Assembly: GCF_003586285.1 (NCBI RefSeq)
Contig: NZ_QUBR01000001.1
Location: 2,065,382 to 2,129,381, forward strand
DNA length: 64,000 nt
Origin: Aeromicrobium endophyticum
Lineage (GTDB): Bacteria; Actinomycetota; Actinomycetes; Propionibacteriales; Nocardioidaceae
Direction of reading: 5' to 3'
In this document: positions 29,911 through 37,646 of the stretch, one piece after another
How the letters are laid out: each line of letters opens with the position of its first letter
Numbering within the stretch: the stretch's first letter is position 1
Program-made: the position numbers and the translations under genes
Notes under the pieces: model-generated
Databases searched by the model: none
Seen by the model: the letters and a program-made list of their open reading frames with translations, nothing else
What the model was told of the DNA's origin: nothing

Positions 29911-30873
29911 GTGAGGCGGCTGCTCGTCGGGGTCATGATCCTCGCGATGGCCGCGGTCGGCATCGTCTTCTACGGTGCCAACGGCGCCACCCCCGAGCCT
30001 GCGCCGAGACCCGAGCCCTGCGCCGACCAGCGGCCGCTGCCCGCCGGCACGACCACCCAGACCATCCGGTCGGGCGGGCACACCCGCACCTACCTGATGC
30101 ACGTGCCCCCGGACTACGACGGCACCACCCGTGTCCCGGTCGTGCTGATGTTCCACGGCCTGGGAGGCGACCCGGCGACGGTGCTAGCGGCGACTGGCAT
30201 GGTCGAGCGCGCCGACGCTGACGACACGATCGTGGTGGTCCCGCTCGGACGGGGTGAGCCGGCGCGCTGGAGCTTCCGCCAGCCCGCGAACGACCCGACG
30301 TCCGACCTGGCCTTCGTGCACGACCTGGTCGGCCACGTCCAGCGCACGGGCTGCACCGACACCTCCCGCCTCTTCGCGGCCGGCTTCTCGAACGGCTCGG
30401 CCCTGACGCTGGCCCTGGCGTGCGACGGCAGCACGAAGTTCGCCGCCTACGCCGCCGTCTCGGGCCCGTACTACGAGCCGCGGTGCGACGACGCCCCGCC
30501 CGCATCGATCATCTACTTCCACGGCATGGCCGACACCACCGTGCCGTTCGGCGGCGCCGACACCGTCATCGGCCGGCTCCCGCCGGTCAACCAGACGATG
30601 TCGCAGTGGGCGACGCGCGGACGGTGCCCGGCCTCGGGAGCGTTCACGACGGCCGACGACTCGGTGCACCACTTCGCGTGGCGCTCGTGCAAGGGCGGCA
30701 CCGATGTGGACATCTACGCCGTGGTCGGTGGCGTGCACGGCTGGCCCGGCGGCGGACCCATGTCGCCCGGACGGGCCTCGCGCACCGAGAACAGCCCGGT
30801 CGACGCCACGGCGTTGCTGTGGAAGTTCTTCCAGCGCCACCCTGCGGCACCTGCGTCCGCAGGTGGACACTAG
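29911..30873 (+). CDS. Secreted PHB-depolymerase/LpqC-like esterase
   Basis: 320 residues. An N-terminal hydrophobic helix (RRLLVGVMILAMAAVGIVFY) acts as signal anchor, then a Pro-rich linker and an alpha/beta-hydrolase domain: VVLMFHGLGGDP (oxyanion), nucleophile AAGFSNGSAL (GxSxG), IIYFHGMADTTVPFGG (Asp region) and VGGVHGWPG (His). This is the poly(3-hydroxybutyrate)-depolymerase/feruloyl-esterase layout. It probably hydrolyses esters outside the cell; substrate unknown. GTG start with GGAG at 29899; an upstream-extended frame would read through the tRNA complement and is rejected. Confidence 0.85.
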   Translation: MRRLLVGVMILAMAAVGIVFYGANGATPEPAPRPEPCADQRPLPAGTTTQTIRSGGHTRTYLMHVPPDYDGTTRVPVVLMFHGLGGDPATVLAATGMVERADADDTIVVVPLGRGEPARWSFRQPANDPTSDLAFVHDLVGHVQRTGCTDTSRLFAAGFSNGSALTLALACDGSTKFAAYAAVSGPYYEPRCDDAPPASIIYFHGMADTTVPFGGADTVIGRLPPVNQTMSQWATRGRCPASGAFTTADDSVHHFAWRSCKGGTDVDIYAVVGGVHGWPGGGPMSPGRASRTENSPVDATALLWKFFQRHPAAPASAGGH

Positions 30874-30894
30874 AACCATGACGAGAGCGCGCCG

Positions 30895-31671
30895 ATGACC
30901 AAGCCGATCGAGACCTGGCTGACCGACATGGACGGGGTCCTCGTCCACGAGGACACCGCGATCCCCGGCGCCGCCGAGTTCATCGCGCGCCTGCGTGACA
31001 GCGGACGCAAGTTCCTCGTGCTGACCAACAACTCGATCTTCACGCCGCGCGACCTGTGCGCGCGGCTGAGGGCGGCCGGCATCGACCTGCCCGAGACGGC
31101 GATCTGGACGTCGGCGCTCGCCACGGCCAAGTTCTTGTCCGAGCAGCGGCCCGACGGCACGGCCTACGTCATCGGCGAGGCCGGCATGACCACGGCGCTG
31201 CACAACGTCGGCTACGTCATGACGAGCCAGGACCCCGAGTACGTCGTGCTCGGCGAGACCCGCACCTACTCGTTCGAGGCCATCACGCGGGCGATCCAGC
31301 TGATCGACAACGGGGCCCGGTTCATCGCCACCAACCCCGATGCCACGGGCCCGTCACCGGCCGGATCGCTGCCGGCGACCGGCTCGGTCGCGGCACTGAT
31401 CACCAAGGCCACCGGTGTCGAGCCGTACTTCGTGGGCAAGCCCAACCCGCTCATGATGCGCAGCGCCCTCAACCAGATCGAGGCCCACTCCGAGACGACC
31501 GTCATGATCGGCGACCGCATGGACACCGACGTCCTGTCGGGGCTCGAGGCGGGGCTGCGCACCTTCTTGGTGCTGACGGGGTCGACGCCGGCGAGCGCCG
31601 TCGACCGGTTCCCGTTCAGGCCCACCGAGGTGTTCGACTCGATCGCCGACATCGTCCCGCTGGTCACCTGA
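30895..31671 (+). CDS. HAD superfamily class IIA phosphatase (NagD-like)
   Basis: 258 residues. Catalytic TWLTDMDGVLVHED (motif I Asp-x-Asp), LVLTNNS (motif II), PNPLMMRSALNQI with Lys just before (motif III) and MIGDRMDTDVLSGLEAGL (motif IV) are in the NagD/p-nitrophenyl phosphatase order, with a C2 cap in between (GEAGMTTAL, YVVLGE). It should dephosphorylate a small phosphometabolite in the cytosol; the natural substrate is unknown. ATG start 22 bp after the esterase stop, so the two may be co-transcribed. Confidence 0.9.
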   Translation: MTKPIETWLTDMDGVLVHEDTAIPGAAEFIARLRDSGRKFLVLTNNSIFTPRDLCARLRAAGIDLPETAIWTSALATAKFLSEQRPDGTAYVIGEAGMTTALHNVGYVMTSQDPEYVVLGETRTYSFEAITRAIQLIDNGARFIATNPDATGPSPAGSLPATGSVAALITKATGVEPYFVGKPNPLMMRSALNQIEAHSETTVMIGDRMDTDVLSGLEAGLRTFLVLTGSTPASAVDRFPFRPTEVFDSIADIVPLVT

Positions 31672-31674
31672 ACG

Positions 31675-31688
31675 TTACCCATGGGTAA
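31675..31688. promoter_or_regulatory. 14-bp perfect palindrome, candidate operator
   Basis: TTACCCATGGGTAA lies four bases after the HAD stop codon and about 107 bp before the SDR start, in an AT-richer stretch that also contains GTTATCGTTTCGTAATC. Perfect, short, AT-flanked symmetry is typical of TetR- or MarR-type operators. No regulator gene is adjacent. Confidence 0.5.
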
Positions 31689-31795
31689 TACGCACGAGGC
31701 GAGGTTTGTTATCGTTTCGTAATCTGCGTGACGGCCCCACCCGGCCCGAGGCAGACCCGGCAGCACATGCCGGGACGTCCACCATGGAGTGAACC

Positions 31796-32701
31796 GTGAA
31801 GATCTTCCTCACGGGTGCGAGCGGGGTCATGGGCCGATCGTCCATCGACGCTCTGCACCGAGCCGGCCACGACGTCGTCGGGCTGGCACGCACCGACGAG
31901 ACCGCGCGACAGATCGCCGCCGCCGGTGCCACAGCCAGCTTCGGCGACATCTTCGACCGACCGGCGCTGATCCGAGGCATGCAGGGGTGCGACGCCGTGG
32001 CCAACCTCGCGACCAAGGTGCCCGTGGGCTCGCAGGCGCTGCGACCCGGGTCGCTCCGCAAGATCGACCGCATCAGGCTCCACGGGTCACGCGTGGTGGC
32101 CGAGGCGGCTCGTCGAGCCGGCGTCGGACGCATCATCCAGCAGAGCCTCAGCTTCGTCTACGCCGACCACGGGGACGACTGGATCGACGAGCACAGCCCC
32201 GTCGACGTGACCCGCGCGACCGAGCCCGTCGTCGTGGCCGAGGACAACGTCAAGGCGTTCGCGGCCGACGGCGGCACGTCCGTGAGCCTGCGCTTCGGCC
32301 TGATCACCGGCGACGACCCCAACACGGCCTGGCTGTTCCGCCGGGCGTCCGCAGGCCGATCGATCGGTCTCGGCGACGAGGACTCCTGGATGCACGTCGT
32401 CCACCCCGACGACGTCGGCACCGCGGTGGTGCACGCGCTCTCCGCGCCGGGCGGGGTCTACAACGTCGGCGCCGAGCCCGTGCACCGGCGCGACTACGTC
32501 GACACGATCGCCCTGGCCGCGGGGCGCAAGGCAGGCGGGCACTTCCTGCCGGGGTGGATCCTGCGTCTCGGCGCCGAGAAGCTCGAGATCCTCGTGCGGT
32601 CGCAGCGCGTCAGCTCGCAGCTGTTCAGCGACCGCACGGGCTGGCACCCCAGCCACCCCAAGCTGACCCCGGACTGGTTCGATGACCTCGTCCGCGCCTG
32701 A
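31796..32701 (+). CDS. NAD(P)-dependent epimerase/dehydratase (extended SDR)
   Basis: 301 residues. N-terminal Rossmann loop KIFLTGASGVMGRSSIDAL, ANLATKVP, and a catalytic region ...QSLSFVYADHG with Tyr but no clear YxxxK, followed by WLFRRASAGRSIGLGDEDSWMHVVHPDDVG. This is the atypical/extended SDR group of the NAD(P)H-binding type; substrate unknown. GTG start with GGAG seven bases upstream. Preceded by a 124-bp AT-richer promoter region holding a palindrome. Confidence 0.82.
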   Translation: MKIFLTGASGVMGRSSIDALHRAGHDVVGLARTDETARQIAAAGATASFGDIFDRPALIRGMQGCDAVANLATKVPVGSQALRPGSLRKIDRIRLHGSRVVAEAARRAGVGRIIQQSLSFVYADHGDDWIDEHSPVDVTRATEPVVVAEDNVKAFAADGGTSVSLRFGLITGDDPNTAWLFRRASAGRSIGLGDEDSWMHVVHPDDVGTAVVHALSAPGGVYNVGAEPVHRRDYVDTIALAAGRKAGGHFLPGWILRLGAEKLEILVRSQRVSSQLFSDRTGWHPSHPKLTPDWFDDLVRA

Positions 32702-32858
32702 CCGCGCCGAGCGCGAGCGCCGCCGCAGGGCCGCGGAGCGCCTCGGCGACCTGATGCCCTCCACGACCTCCGACGAGACCGACGAGGGTTGGGGCGAGCG
32801 CGGGACGACGTCGCGCGACGACGAGTACCTGCGCGACGTCCCCCCGCACCACGGCTGA
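32682..32858 (+). CDS. Small hypothetical protein with conserved acidic/PPHH tail
   Basis: 58 residues starting within the last 20 bp of the SDR gene (ATG at 32682) in a different frame. Arg/Glu-rich N-terminal half (DRAERERRRRAAERL), then an acidic half ending DDEYLRDVPPHHG. I recognise this tail (D..YL.D.PPHH) as a recurring feature of short actinobacterial proteins of unknown function. It probably is a real gene, translationally linked to the SDR. Confidence 0.7.
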   Translation: MTSSAPDRAERERRRRAAERLGDLMPSTTSDETDEGWGERGTTSRDDEYLRDVPPHHG

Positions 32859-32879
32859 GGCGTCGGGGCCTGCCGAGAC

Positions 32880-33284
32880 CTACAGGCCCGTCGGTCCGCC
32901 CGGACGCTGCTGGGCTGCCAGCAGCTCACGGATCTCGCGCAGCAGCTGGATGTCCTCGGGCACCGCGACGGGTGCTTCTTCCTTGCCCCGGGCGAGCCGC
33001 TCCTGCACCGTCTTCATGGGCACCACGACGAAGAAGTAGACGACGGCCGCGGTGATCGTGAACGTGATCAGCGCCGTGATGAAGGCGCCGAAGGTGAAGA
33101 ACTGGCCGTTGACCTCGACGGTCATGCCCTTGGGCCCGCCGCCGCCGACAAGGCCCAGCAACGGGTTGATGAACGACGAGCCGAAGGCGCCGACCAGCGC
33201 GGTGAAGGCGGTGCCGATGACGACCGCGACCGCGAGGTCGACGATGTTGCCGCGCAGCAGGAAGTCTTTGAATCCCTTGATCAT
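32880..33284 (-). CDS. mscL: Large-conductance mechanosensitive channel
   Basis: 134 residues. Opens with MIKGFKDFLLRGNIVDLAVAVVIGTAFTALV, the MscL TM1 signature, and ends with a KEEAP / LLREIRELLAAQ C-terminal helix. It forms a pentameric pore in the cytoplasmic membrane that opens under hypo-osmotic stretch. ATG start at 33284, transcribed away from the SAF gene. M. tuberculosis mscL (Rv0985c) lies in the same general neighbourhood as galU and moeA. Confidence 0.97.
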   Translation of the reverse strand: MIKGFKDFLLRGNIVDLAVAVVIGTAFTALVGAFGSSFINPLLGLVGGGGPKGMTVEVNGQFFTFGAFITALITFTITAAVVYFFVVVPMKTVQERLARGKEEAPVAVPEDIQLLREIRELLAAQQRPGGPTGL

Positions 33285-33344
33285 GTGTCCCCCTGAGGGT
33301 GTCGGTGGTGGTGTCTCGACCCTAGCGAGGGTGCCGCCGCACGC

Positions 33345-33944
33345 CTACCTGGACGACGTGATGACCGTCAGCCGGGACGAGAGGCCCGCCTGGGCTAGCG
33401 CGAGCGCGCCCTCCTCGGTCGTGACGACGCCCAGGGCTGCCGAATCGGCCTGCTCGGCGTCGGTGTCGTCCGGGACGGTGACGACCTCGACGCCGCGTGC
33501 GACGACCTCGGCCGGGGTCTCGCCGCCGGGCGCGACGGCGACCACGTCGACCCGGTCGCCGGCCCCGAGAGCGACGGTGTCGGCGCGGTCGACGCGGATG
33601 GTCGTGAAGACGGCACCGGCGCCGTATCCGTCGAGGGAGCCCGGACCCACCAGCCGGACGTCGGTGAGCGGCTCGCCGGCCCGCATCGGGCCGGCCACGC
33701 GACGCCCGAGAGCGCGGTGACGGGGGAGCACGTGATCGGCCACCGCTGCCCGAGGGACCTCGACCGTGCTGACGTCGTCGGCGGTCACGACGGCACCGCT
33801 GGCGAGGTCGTGACGGGCGACGAGCATCGTCGTGGTCTGCGGTGACTGCCGGACGGCCGAGAGCGCGGCCAGCACGGCCAGGGCGGCGCAGGCGGCGGCG
33901 AGCAGTCGGCGGTGCTCGTCGGCCAGGCGGCGGAGACGGTCCAT
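33345..33944 (-). CDS. SAF-domain protein (CpaB/RcpC-like), separate from the tad locus
   Basis: 199 residues. N-terminal membrane helix (about residues 13-30), then a SAF domain: MLVARHDLASGAVVTADDVSTVEVPRAAV, GRRVAGPMRAGEPLTDVRLVG. The C-terminal beta-rich part (DRVDVVAVAPGG) matches CpaB/RcpC Flp-pilus proteins and the related SAF proteins. It sits 11 kb from the main pilus locus with an FmdB gene upstream, so it may serve a different envelope function. Confidence 0.8.
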   Translation of the reverse strand: MDRLRRLADEHRRLLAAACAALAVLAALSAVRQSPQTTTMLVARHDLASGAVVTADDVSTVEVPRAAVADHVLPRHRALGRRVAGPMRAGEPLTDVRLVGPGSLDGYGAGAVFTTIRVDRADTVALGAGDRVDVVAVAPGGETPAEVVARGVEVVTVPDDTDAEQADSAALGVVTTEEGALALAQAGLSSRLTVITSSR

Positions 33945-33996
33945 GCTCGGACTCTAGGAAGGTCCGTGCGTGGTCGCAGCCGACCGTCCACAGGGG

Positions 33997-34335
33997 TCAG
34001 GCGGCGGAGCCCGACCCGCTGCTCGAGGTGGACGTGCTGGGCTTCGCGGGGGTGCTCGACGTCGAGTCGGCCTTGGCGCTGGACGTCGAGGAGCTGCTGT
34101 CGCCCGTCGAGGACGAGCTGGACGAGGACGAGGACGAGGCGGAACCCGACCCGGAGCCCGAACGGCTGTCCGTCTTGTAGAAGCCGGACCCCTTGAACAC
34201 CACGCCGACGGCGTTGAAGACCTTGCGGAGGTCGCCGCCGCAGGTGGGGCAGACGGTCAGCGCGTCGTCGGTGAAGCTCTGCTGGACCTCCAGCGCTTCG
34301 CCACAGTCCTTGCACTGGTACTGGTACTTCGGCAC
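33997..34335 (-). CDS. FmdB-family zinc-ribbon protein with Ser-rich tail
   Basis: 112 residues from a GTG start with GGGAGC upstream. The first about 45 residues are a zinc ribbon (YQYQCKDCGEALEV, then VCPTCGGDLRKVF: two CxxC pairs). The remainder is a low-complexity Ser/Gly/Thr tail with few charged residues. This is the FmdB/regulatory zinc-ribbon family common in actinobacteria; function unproven. A longer upstream in-frame extension lacks ribbon homology and is rejected. Confidence 0.88.
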   Translation of the reverse strand: MPKYQYQCKDCGEALEVQQSFTDDALTVCPTCGGDLRKVFNAVGVVFKGSGFYKTDSRSGSGSGSASSSSSSSSSSTGDSSSSTSSAKADSTSSTPAKPSTSTSSSGSGSAA

Positions 34336-34465
34336 GTCTTGCTCCCGCTCGGTCGATGGTGCGTCACAAGGGTACAGTTTGCGCCACCGTGAACGATCGC
34401 CGTCCTCGACGCCCCCGCGCCGCCGGAGCCCGTCCTCCCGCCGCGCCCGCCCCTGGGGTGTGCCG

Positions 34466-35839
34466 GTGACCGAGCTGCTCCTGCTGGCCGCTTCGCTGGT
34501 CCTGATGCTCGCGTGCGGGGTCTTCGTCGCCGCCGAGTTCTCGTTCGTCACGGTCGACCGGGCGACGATCGAGCGCGCCGCCGCGAACGGCGACGCGGGC
34601 GCCCAAGGCACGCTGACGGCCCTGCGCTCGCTGTCGACGCAGCTCAGCGGCGCGCAGCTGGGCATCACGATCACCAACCTGGCGATCGGCTACCTCGCCG
34701 AGCCCGCGATCGGCAACCTCCTGCGTGATCCCTTGGCCGACCTCGGCCTCGAGGGCGGGGCGCAGCGCGGGGTGGCCTACGGCATCGCCCTGGTCGTGAG
34801 CACCGTGGTGACGATGCTCGTCGGCGAGCTCGTGCCGAAGAACTTCGCGCTGGCCCTGCCGCAGCGCACGGCGGCGCTGACGCAGCTGCCGCAGCGGGTG
34901 TTCACCAAGGCGATGGCCTGGCCGATCCGGGTGCTCAACGGCCTGGCCAACTCGATCCTGCGCACGCTCGGCGTCGAGCCGCAGGAAGAGCTCCGCTCGG
35001 CGCGGTCGCCGGTCGAGCTGCGGTCGCTGGTGCTGCGCTCGGCCGTCGAGGGCGCGATCGACGACGAGACCGCCGACCTCGTGGCGCGCAGCATCGCTTT
35101 TGGCGACCGCACGGCCGCCGACGTCCGCACGCCGCGCGTGCGGGTGCACTTCCTCGAAGGACGCAGCACGGCCCTCGACGTCATCGAGGCGGCGCGGCAG
35201 ACGGGGCACTCCCGGTTCCCGGTGATCGGCCGCACGCCCGACGACGTCCTCGGCATCGTGCACGTCAAGCGCGCGGTGGCCGTCGACGTCGACCGGAGGC
35301 GCTCGGTGCGCATCACCGAGCTGCTCGATCCGGCGACCACCGTGCCCGACAGCATCGAGCTCGACCCGCTGCTGCTGGTGCTGCGCGACCAGGGGCTGCA
35401 GATGGCGATCGTGGTCGACGAGTACGGCGGCACCGACGGCGTCGTGACGCTCGAGGACCTCGTCGAGGAGATCGTGGGCGACATCGCCGACGAGCACGAC
35501 CGCCTGTCGTCGCGCAGCCGGCACCGGCGGGACGGCACGTGGTCGCTGTCGGGCCTGCTGCGCCCCGACGAGGTCGAGGAGCAGACCGGCGTCGCCCTTC
35601 CCGAGAGCGAGAACTACGAGACGATCGCCGGCCTGGTCAACGCCGAGCTCGGACGCATCGGCGAGCGCGGCGACGTGGTCACCCTGTCGCTCGACCGCAC
35701 CCCCGACGACTCCGACGACGACCCGGAGCCGCTCGTCGTCACGCTGACCGTCGAGCGGGTCGAGGGACGTCGCATCGACCGGGTCTCGCTGACGGTCGAC
35801 CCCGTGACGGTCGCGGGGGACGAGGCAGAGCATGAGTGA
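34466..35839 (+). CDS. CNNM/HlyC-CorC-type membrane transporter (first of pair)
   Basis: 457 residues. N-terminal CNNM domain with about four helices, including the signature CGVFVAAEFSFVTVDRATIERAA and GAQLGITITNLAIGYLAEPAIG. Then two CBS motifs (TAADVRTPRVRVHFLEG, ELLDPATTVPDSIELDPLLLVLRDQGLQMAIVVDEYGGTDGVVTLEDLVEEIVGDI) and a C-terminal CorC/HlyC domain. These proteins are linked to Mg2+/Co2+ homeostasis. GTG start; the next gene overlaps it by four bases or follows closely. Confidence 0.9.
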   Translation: MTELLLLAASLVLMLACGVFVAAEFSFVTVDRATIERAAANGDAGAQGTLTALRSLSTQLSGAQLGITITNLAIGYLAEPAIGNLLRDPLADLGLEGGAQRGVAYGIALVVSTVVTMLVGELVPKNFALALPQRTAALTQLPQRVFTKAMAWPIRVLNGLANSILRTLGVEPQEELRSARSPVELRSLVLRSAVEGAIDDETADLVARSIAFGDRTAADVRTPRVRVHFLEGRSTALDVIEAARQTGHSRFPVIGRTPDDVLGIVHVKRAVAVDVDRRRSVRITELLDPATTVPDSIELDPLLLVLRDQGLQMAIVVDEYGGTDGVVTLEDLVEEIVGDIADEHDRLSSRSRHRRDGTWSLSGLLRPDEVEEQTGVALPESENYETIAGLVNAELGRIGERGDVVTLSLDRTPDDSDDDPEPLVVTLTVERVEGRRIDRVSLTVDPVTVAGDEAEHE

Positions 35840-35856
35840 GCACCAGCGAGGTCGAC

Positions 35857-36888
35857 ATGAGTGACTGGTTCGGCGTGCTGCTGACCGTCGTGCTGCTGGC
35901 GCTCAACGCCCTGTTCGTGGCCTCGGAGTTCGCGCTCATCTCGGCGCGCCGAACGCAGCTCGAGCCGCGCATCGCGGCCGGCTCGCGTCCCGCCCGCATG
36001 GCGATGCGCGCGATCGAGAACATCACGCAGGTCATGGCCGCGGCCCAGCTCGGCATCACGATCTGCTCGCTCGGCCTCGGCGCCGTGGGCGAGCCCGCGA
36101 TCGCGCACCTGATGGAGCCGGTGTTCGAGGCGGTCCACGTGCCCGAGGGCCTCGTGCACCCCATCTCGTTCGTGATCGCCATGACGATCGTGGTGGGGGC
36201 GCACGTCGTGCTCGGCGAGATGGTGCCCAAGAACCTCGCGCTGGTGGGGCCCGACCGGGCCGCGCTGGTGCTGGGGCCGTTCATGCTGGGCGTCGTGCTG
36301 GTGCTCAAGCCGTTCGTGCTGCTCCTCAACGGCACGGCCAACCTGATCGTCCGGGCGTTCCGCGTCCAGCCGGTCGAGGAGGTCTCGTCGACGTACACGC
36401 ACGACGAGGTCGCAGGGCTCGTCGAGGAGTCGCGACGCGAGGGCCTGCTCGACGAGGACGAGTACGGGCTGGTGTCGGGGGCCCTCGACTTCTCCGACGG
36501 CACGGTCGACCGGGTGCTGCTCCCGCGCGACGGCCTGGTCACGATCACCCCGAGCGCAACGCCCGTCGACGTCGAGCGGGCCTGCGCCGAGACGGGGTTC
36601 TCGCGCTTCCCGGTGACCGATGCCGGCGGAGACCTCGCGGGCTACCTGCACATCAAGGACGTGCTCGAGACCGACGAGGTCTCCCGTCACGAGACCATCG
36701 CCGACAAGTGGGTGCGTCCGCTGGCCACGGTGGCCACCGGCTCGGGGCTCTACGAGGCGCTGCGCACGATGCAGGCCCGCGGCTCGCACATGGCCCGCGT
36801 CGCCGACGCCTCCGGCACGGTGCTGGGGGTCATCATGCTCGAGGACGTGCTCGAAGAGCTCGTCGGCGAGATCCGCAGCGCGCGCTGA
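35857..36888 (+). CDS. CNNM/CBS-type membrane transporter (second of pair)
   Basis: 343 residues from ATG with GCGAGG upstream. A GTG at 35836, overlapping the previous stop, is an in-frame alternative. CNNM domain: LNALFVASEFALISARRTQLEPRI and AAAQLGITICSLGLGAVGEPAIA, followed by CBS repeats ending VLGVIMLEDVLEELVGEI. It lacks the long C-terminal CorC domain of its partner. The tandem pair of CNNM proteins could form a heteromeric channel (inference); tandem arrangement is common in actinobacteria. Confidence 0.88.
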   Translation: MSDWFGVLLTVVLLALNALFVASEFALISARRTQLEPRIAAGSRPARMAMRAIENITQVMAAAQLGITICSLGLGAVGEPAIAHLMEPVFEAVHVPEGLVHPISFVIAMTIVVGAHVVLGEMVPKNLALVGPDRAALVLGPFMLGVVLVLKPFVLLLNGTANLIVRAFRVQPVEEVSSTYTHDEVAGLVEESRREGLLDEDEYGLVSGALDFSDGTVDRVLLPRDGLVTITPSATPVDVERACAETGFSRFPVTDAGGDLAGYLHIKDVLETDEVSRHETIADKWVRPLATVATGSGLYEALRTMQARGSHMARVADASGTVLGVIMLEDVLEELVGEIRSAR

Positions 36889-36894
36889 GGGTTG

Positions 36895-36999
36895 TCAGGC
36901 GGCAGCCCGGCGGCGTCGACCGACGAGCAGGTCCCAGAGCCAGGCGACGACCACGGCCATCACGCCGGTCACCACCACCGTGCGGGTTCGTTGCTTCAC
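36895..36999 (-). CDS. Possible 34-residue single-helix membrane peptide
   Basis: GTG start giving MKQRTRTVVVTGVMAVVVAW, followed by WDLLVGRRRRAAA. It has a basic start, one membrane helix and an Arg-rich end, which is the profile of a small membrane protein. Convergent with the second CNNM gene, six bases apart. No strong ribosome site and no homology I can name, so support is weak. Confidence 0.35.
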   Translation of the reverse strand: MKQRTRTVVVTGVMAVVVAWLWDLLVGRRRRAAA

Positions 37000-37042
37000 G
37001 TGCCAAGGGTGGCAGCCCGCTCGGGCAGCGTCGGCACCCCCG

Positions 37043-37606
37043 TCAGGACGGGACGCGGAACAGCCCGGAGGGGGCGACGGCCATCTGCACGGGCACGTCG
37101 TGGGGCTCGTGGGGCACCTCGGGCAGCAGCTCGTGCGTGAACACGAGCGCGCACACCGGCGCCGCGACCCCGGCCAGCGCGCGGTCGTAGTAGCCGGCGC
37201 CCCGCCCCAGACGATGCCCGGCGTGGTCGACCGCGAGGGCGGGCACGATGACGAGCGAGCACGTGGCGAGGGCATCGGCTCCGAGGTGAGGCCCGGCGGG
37301 CTCGGGGATGCCGAGGGCGGTCGTGACGAGGGCTGCGGTGGGATCGTGCGCGACCCAGTCGAGGGAGTGGTCGGCCAGGCTGATCGGCACGATGACCTCG
37401 ACACCTCGGTCGTGCAGCGCGGCGATCAGCGGAGCGGTGCCGGGCTCGGAGGGCATCGAGAGGTAGCAGGCGACGCGTCGGGCGCGGGCGACGAGCGGCA
37501 TCGTCAGCACGTGCTGCGCGATCGCGTCGGCGGCCTCGGCGCGCTGGGCCGGCGTGAGGGTGCGACGGCGGGCCAGCAGCTCGTCTCGTTGCCGTGCCTT
37601 CGTCAC
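37043..37606 (-). CDS. 5-formyltetrahydrofolate cyclo-ligase
   Basis: 187 residues with GTG start. Converts 5-formyl-THF to methenyl-THF with ATP. N-terminal KARQRDELLARRRTLTPAQR and the C-terminal ATP/Mg signature VPALAVDHAGHRLGRGAGYYDRAL are clear. Divergent from the UGPase gene by 40 bp. In M. tuberculosis the same position beside galU (Rv0992c-Rv0993) holds this family. Confidence 0.93.
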   Translation of the reverse strand: MTKARQRDELLARRRTLTPAQRAEAADAIAQHVLTMPLVARARRVACYLSMPSEPGTAPLIAALHDRGVEVIVPISLADHSLDWVAHDPTAALVTTALGIPEPAGPHLGADALATCSLVIVPALAVDHAGHRLGRGAGYYDRALAGVAAPVCALVFTHELLPEVPHEPHDVPVQMAVAPSGLFRVPS

Positions 37607-37646
37607 GACCTGACGCTAGCCTATGGCGACGACAGAGGGAGGACCC

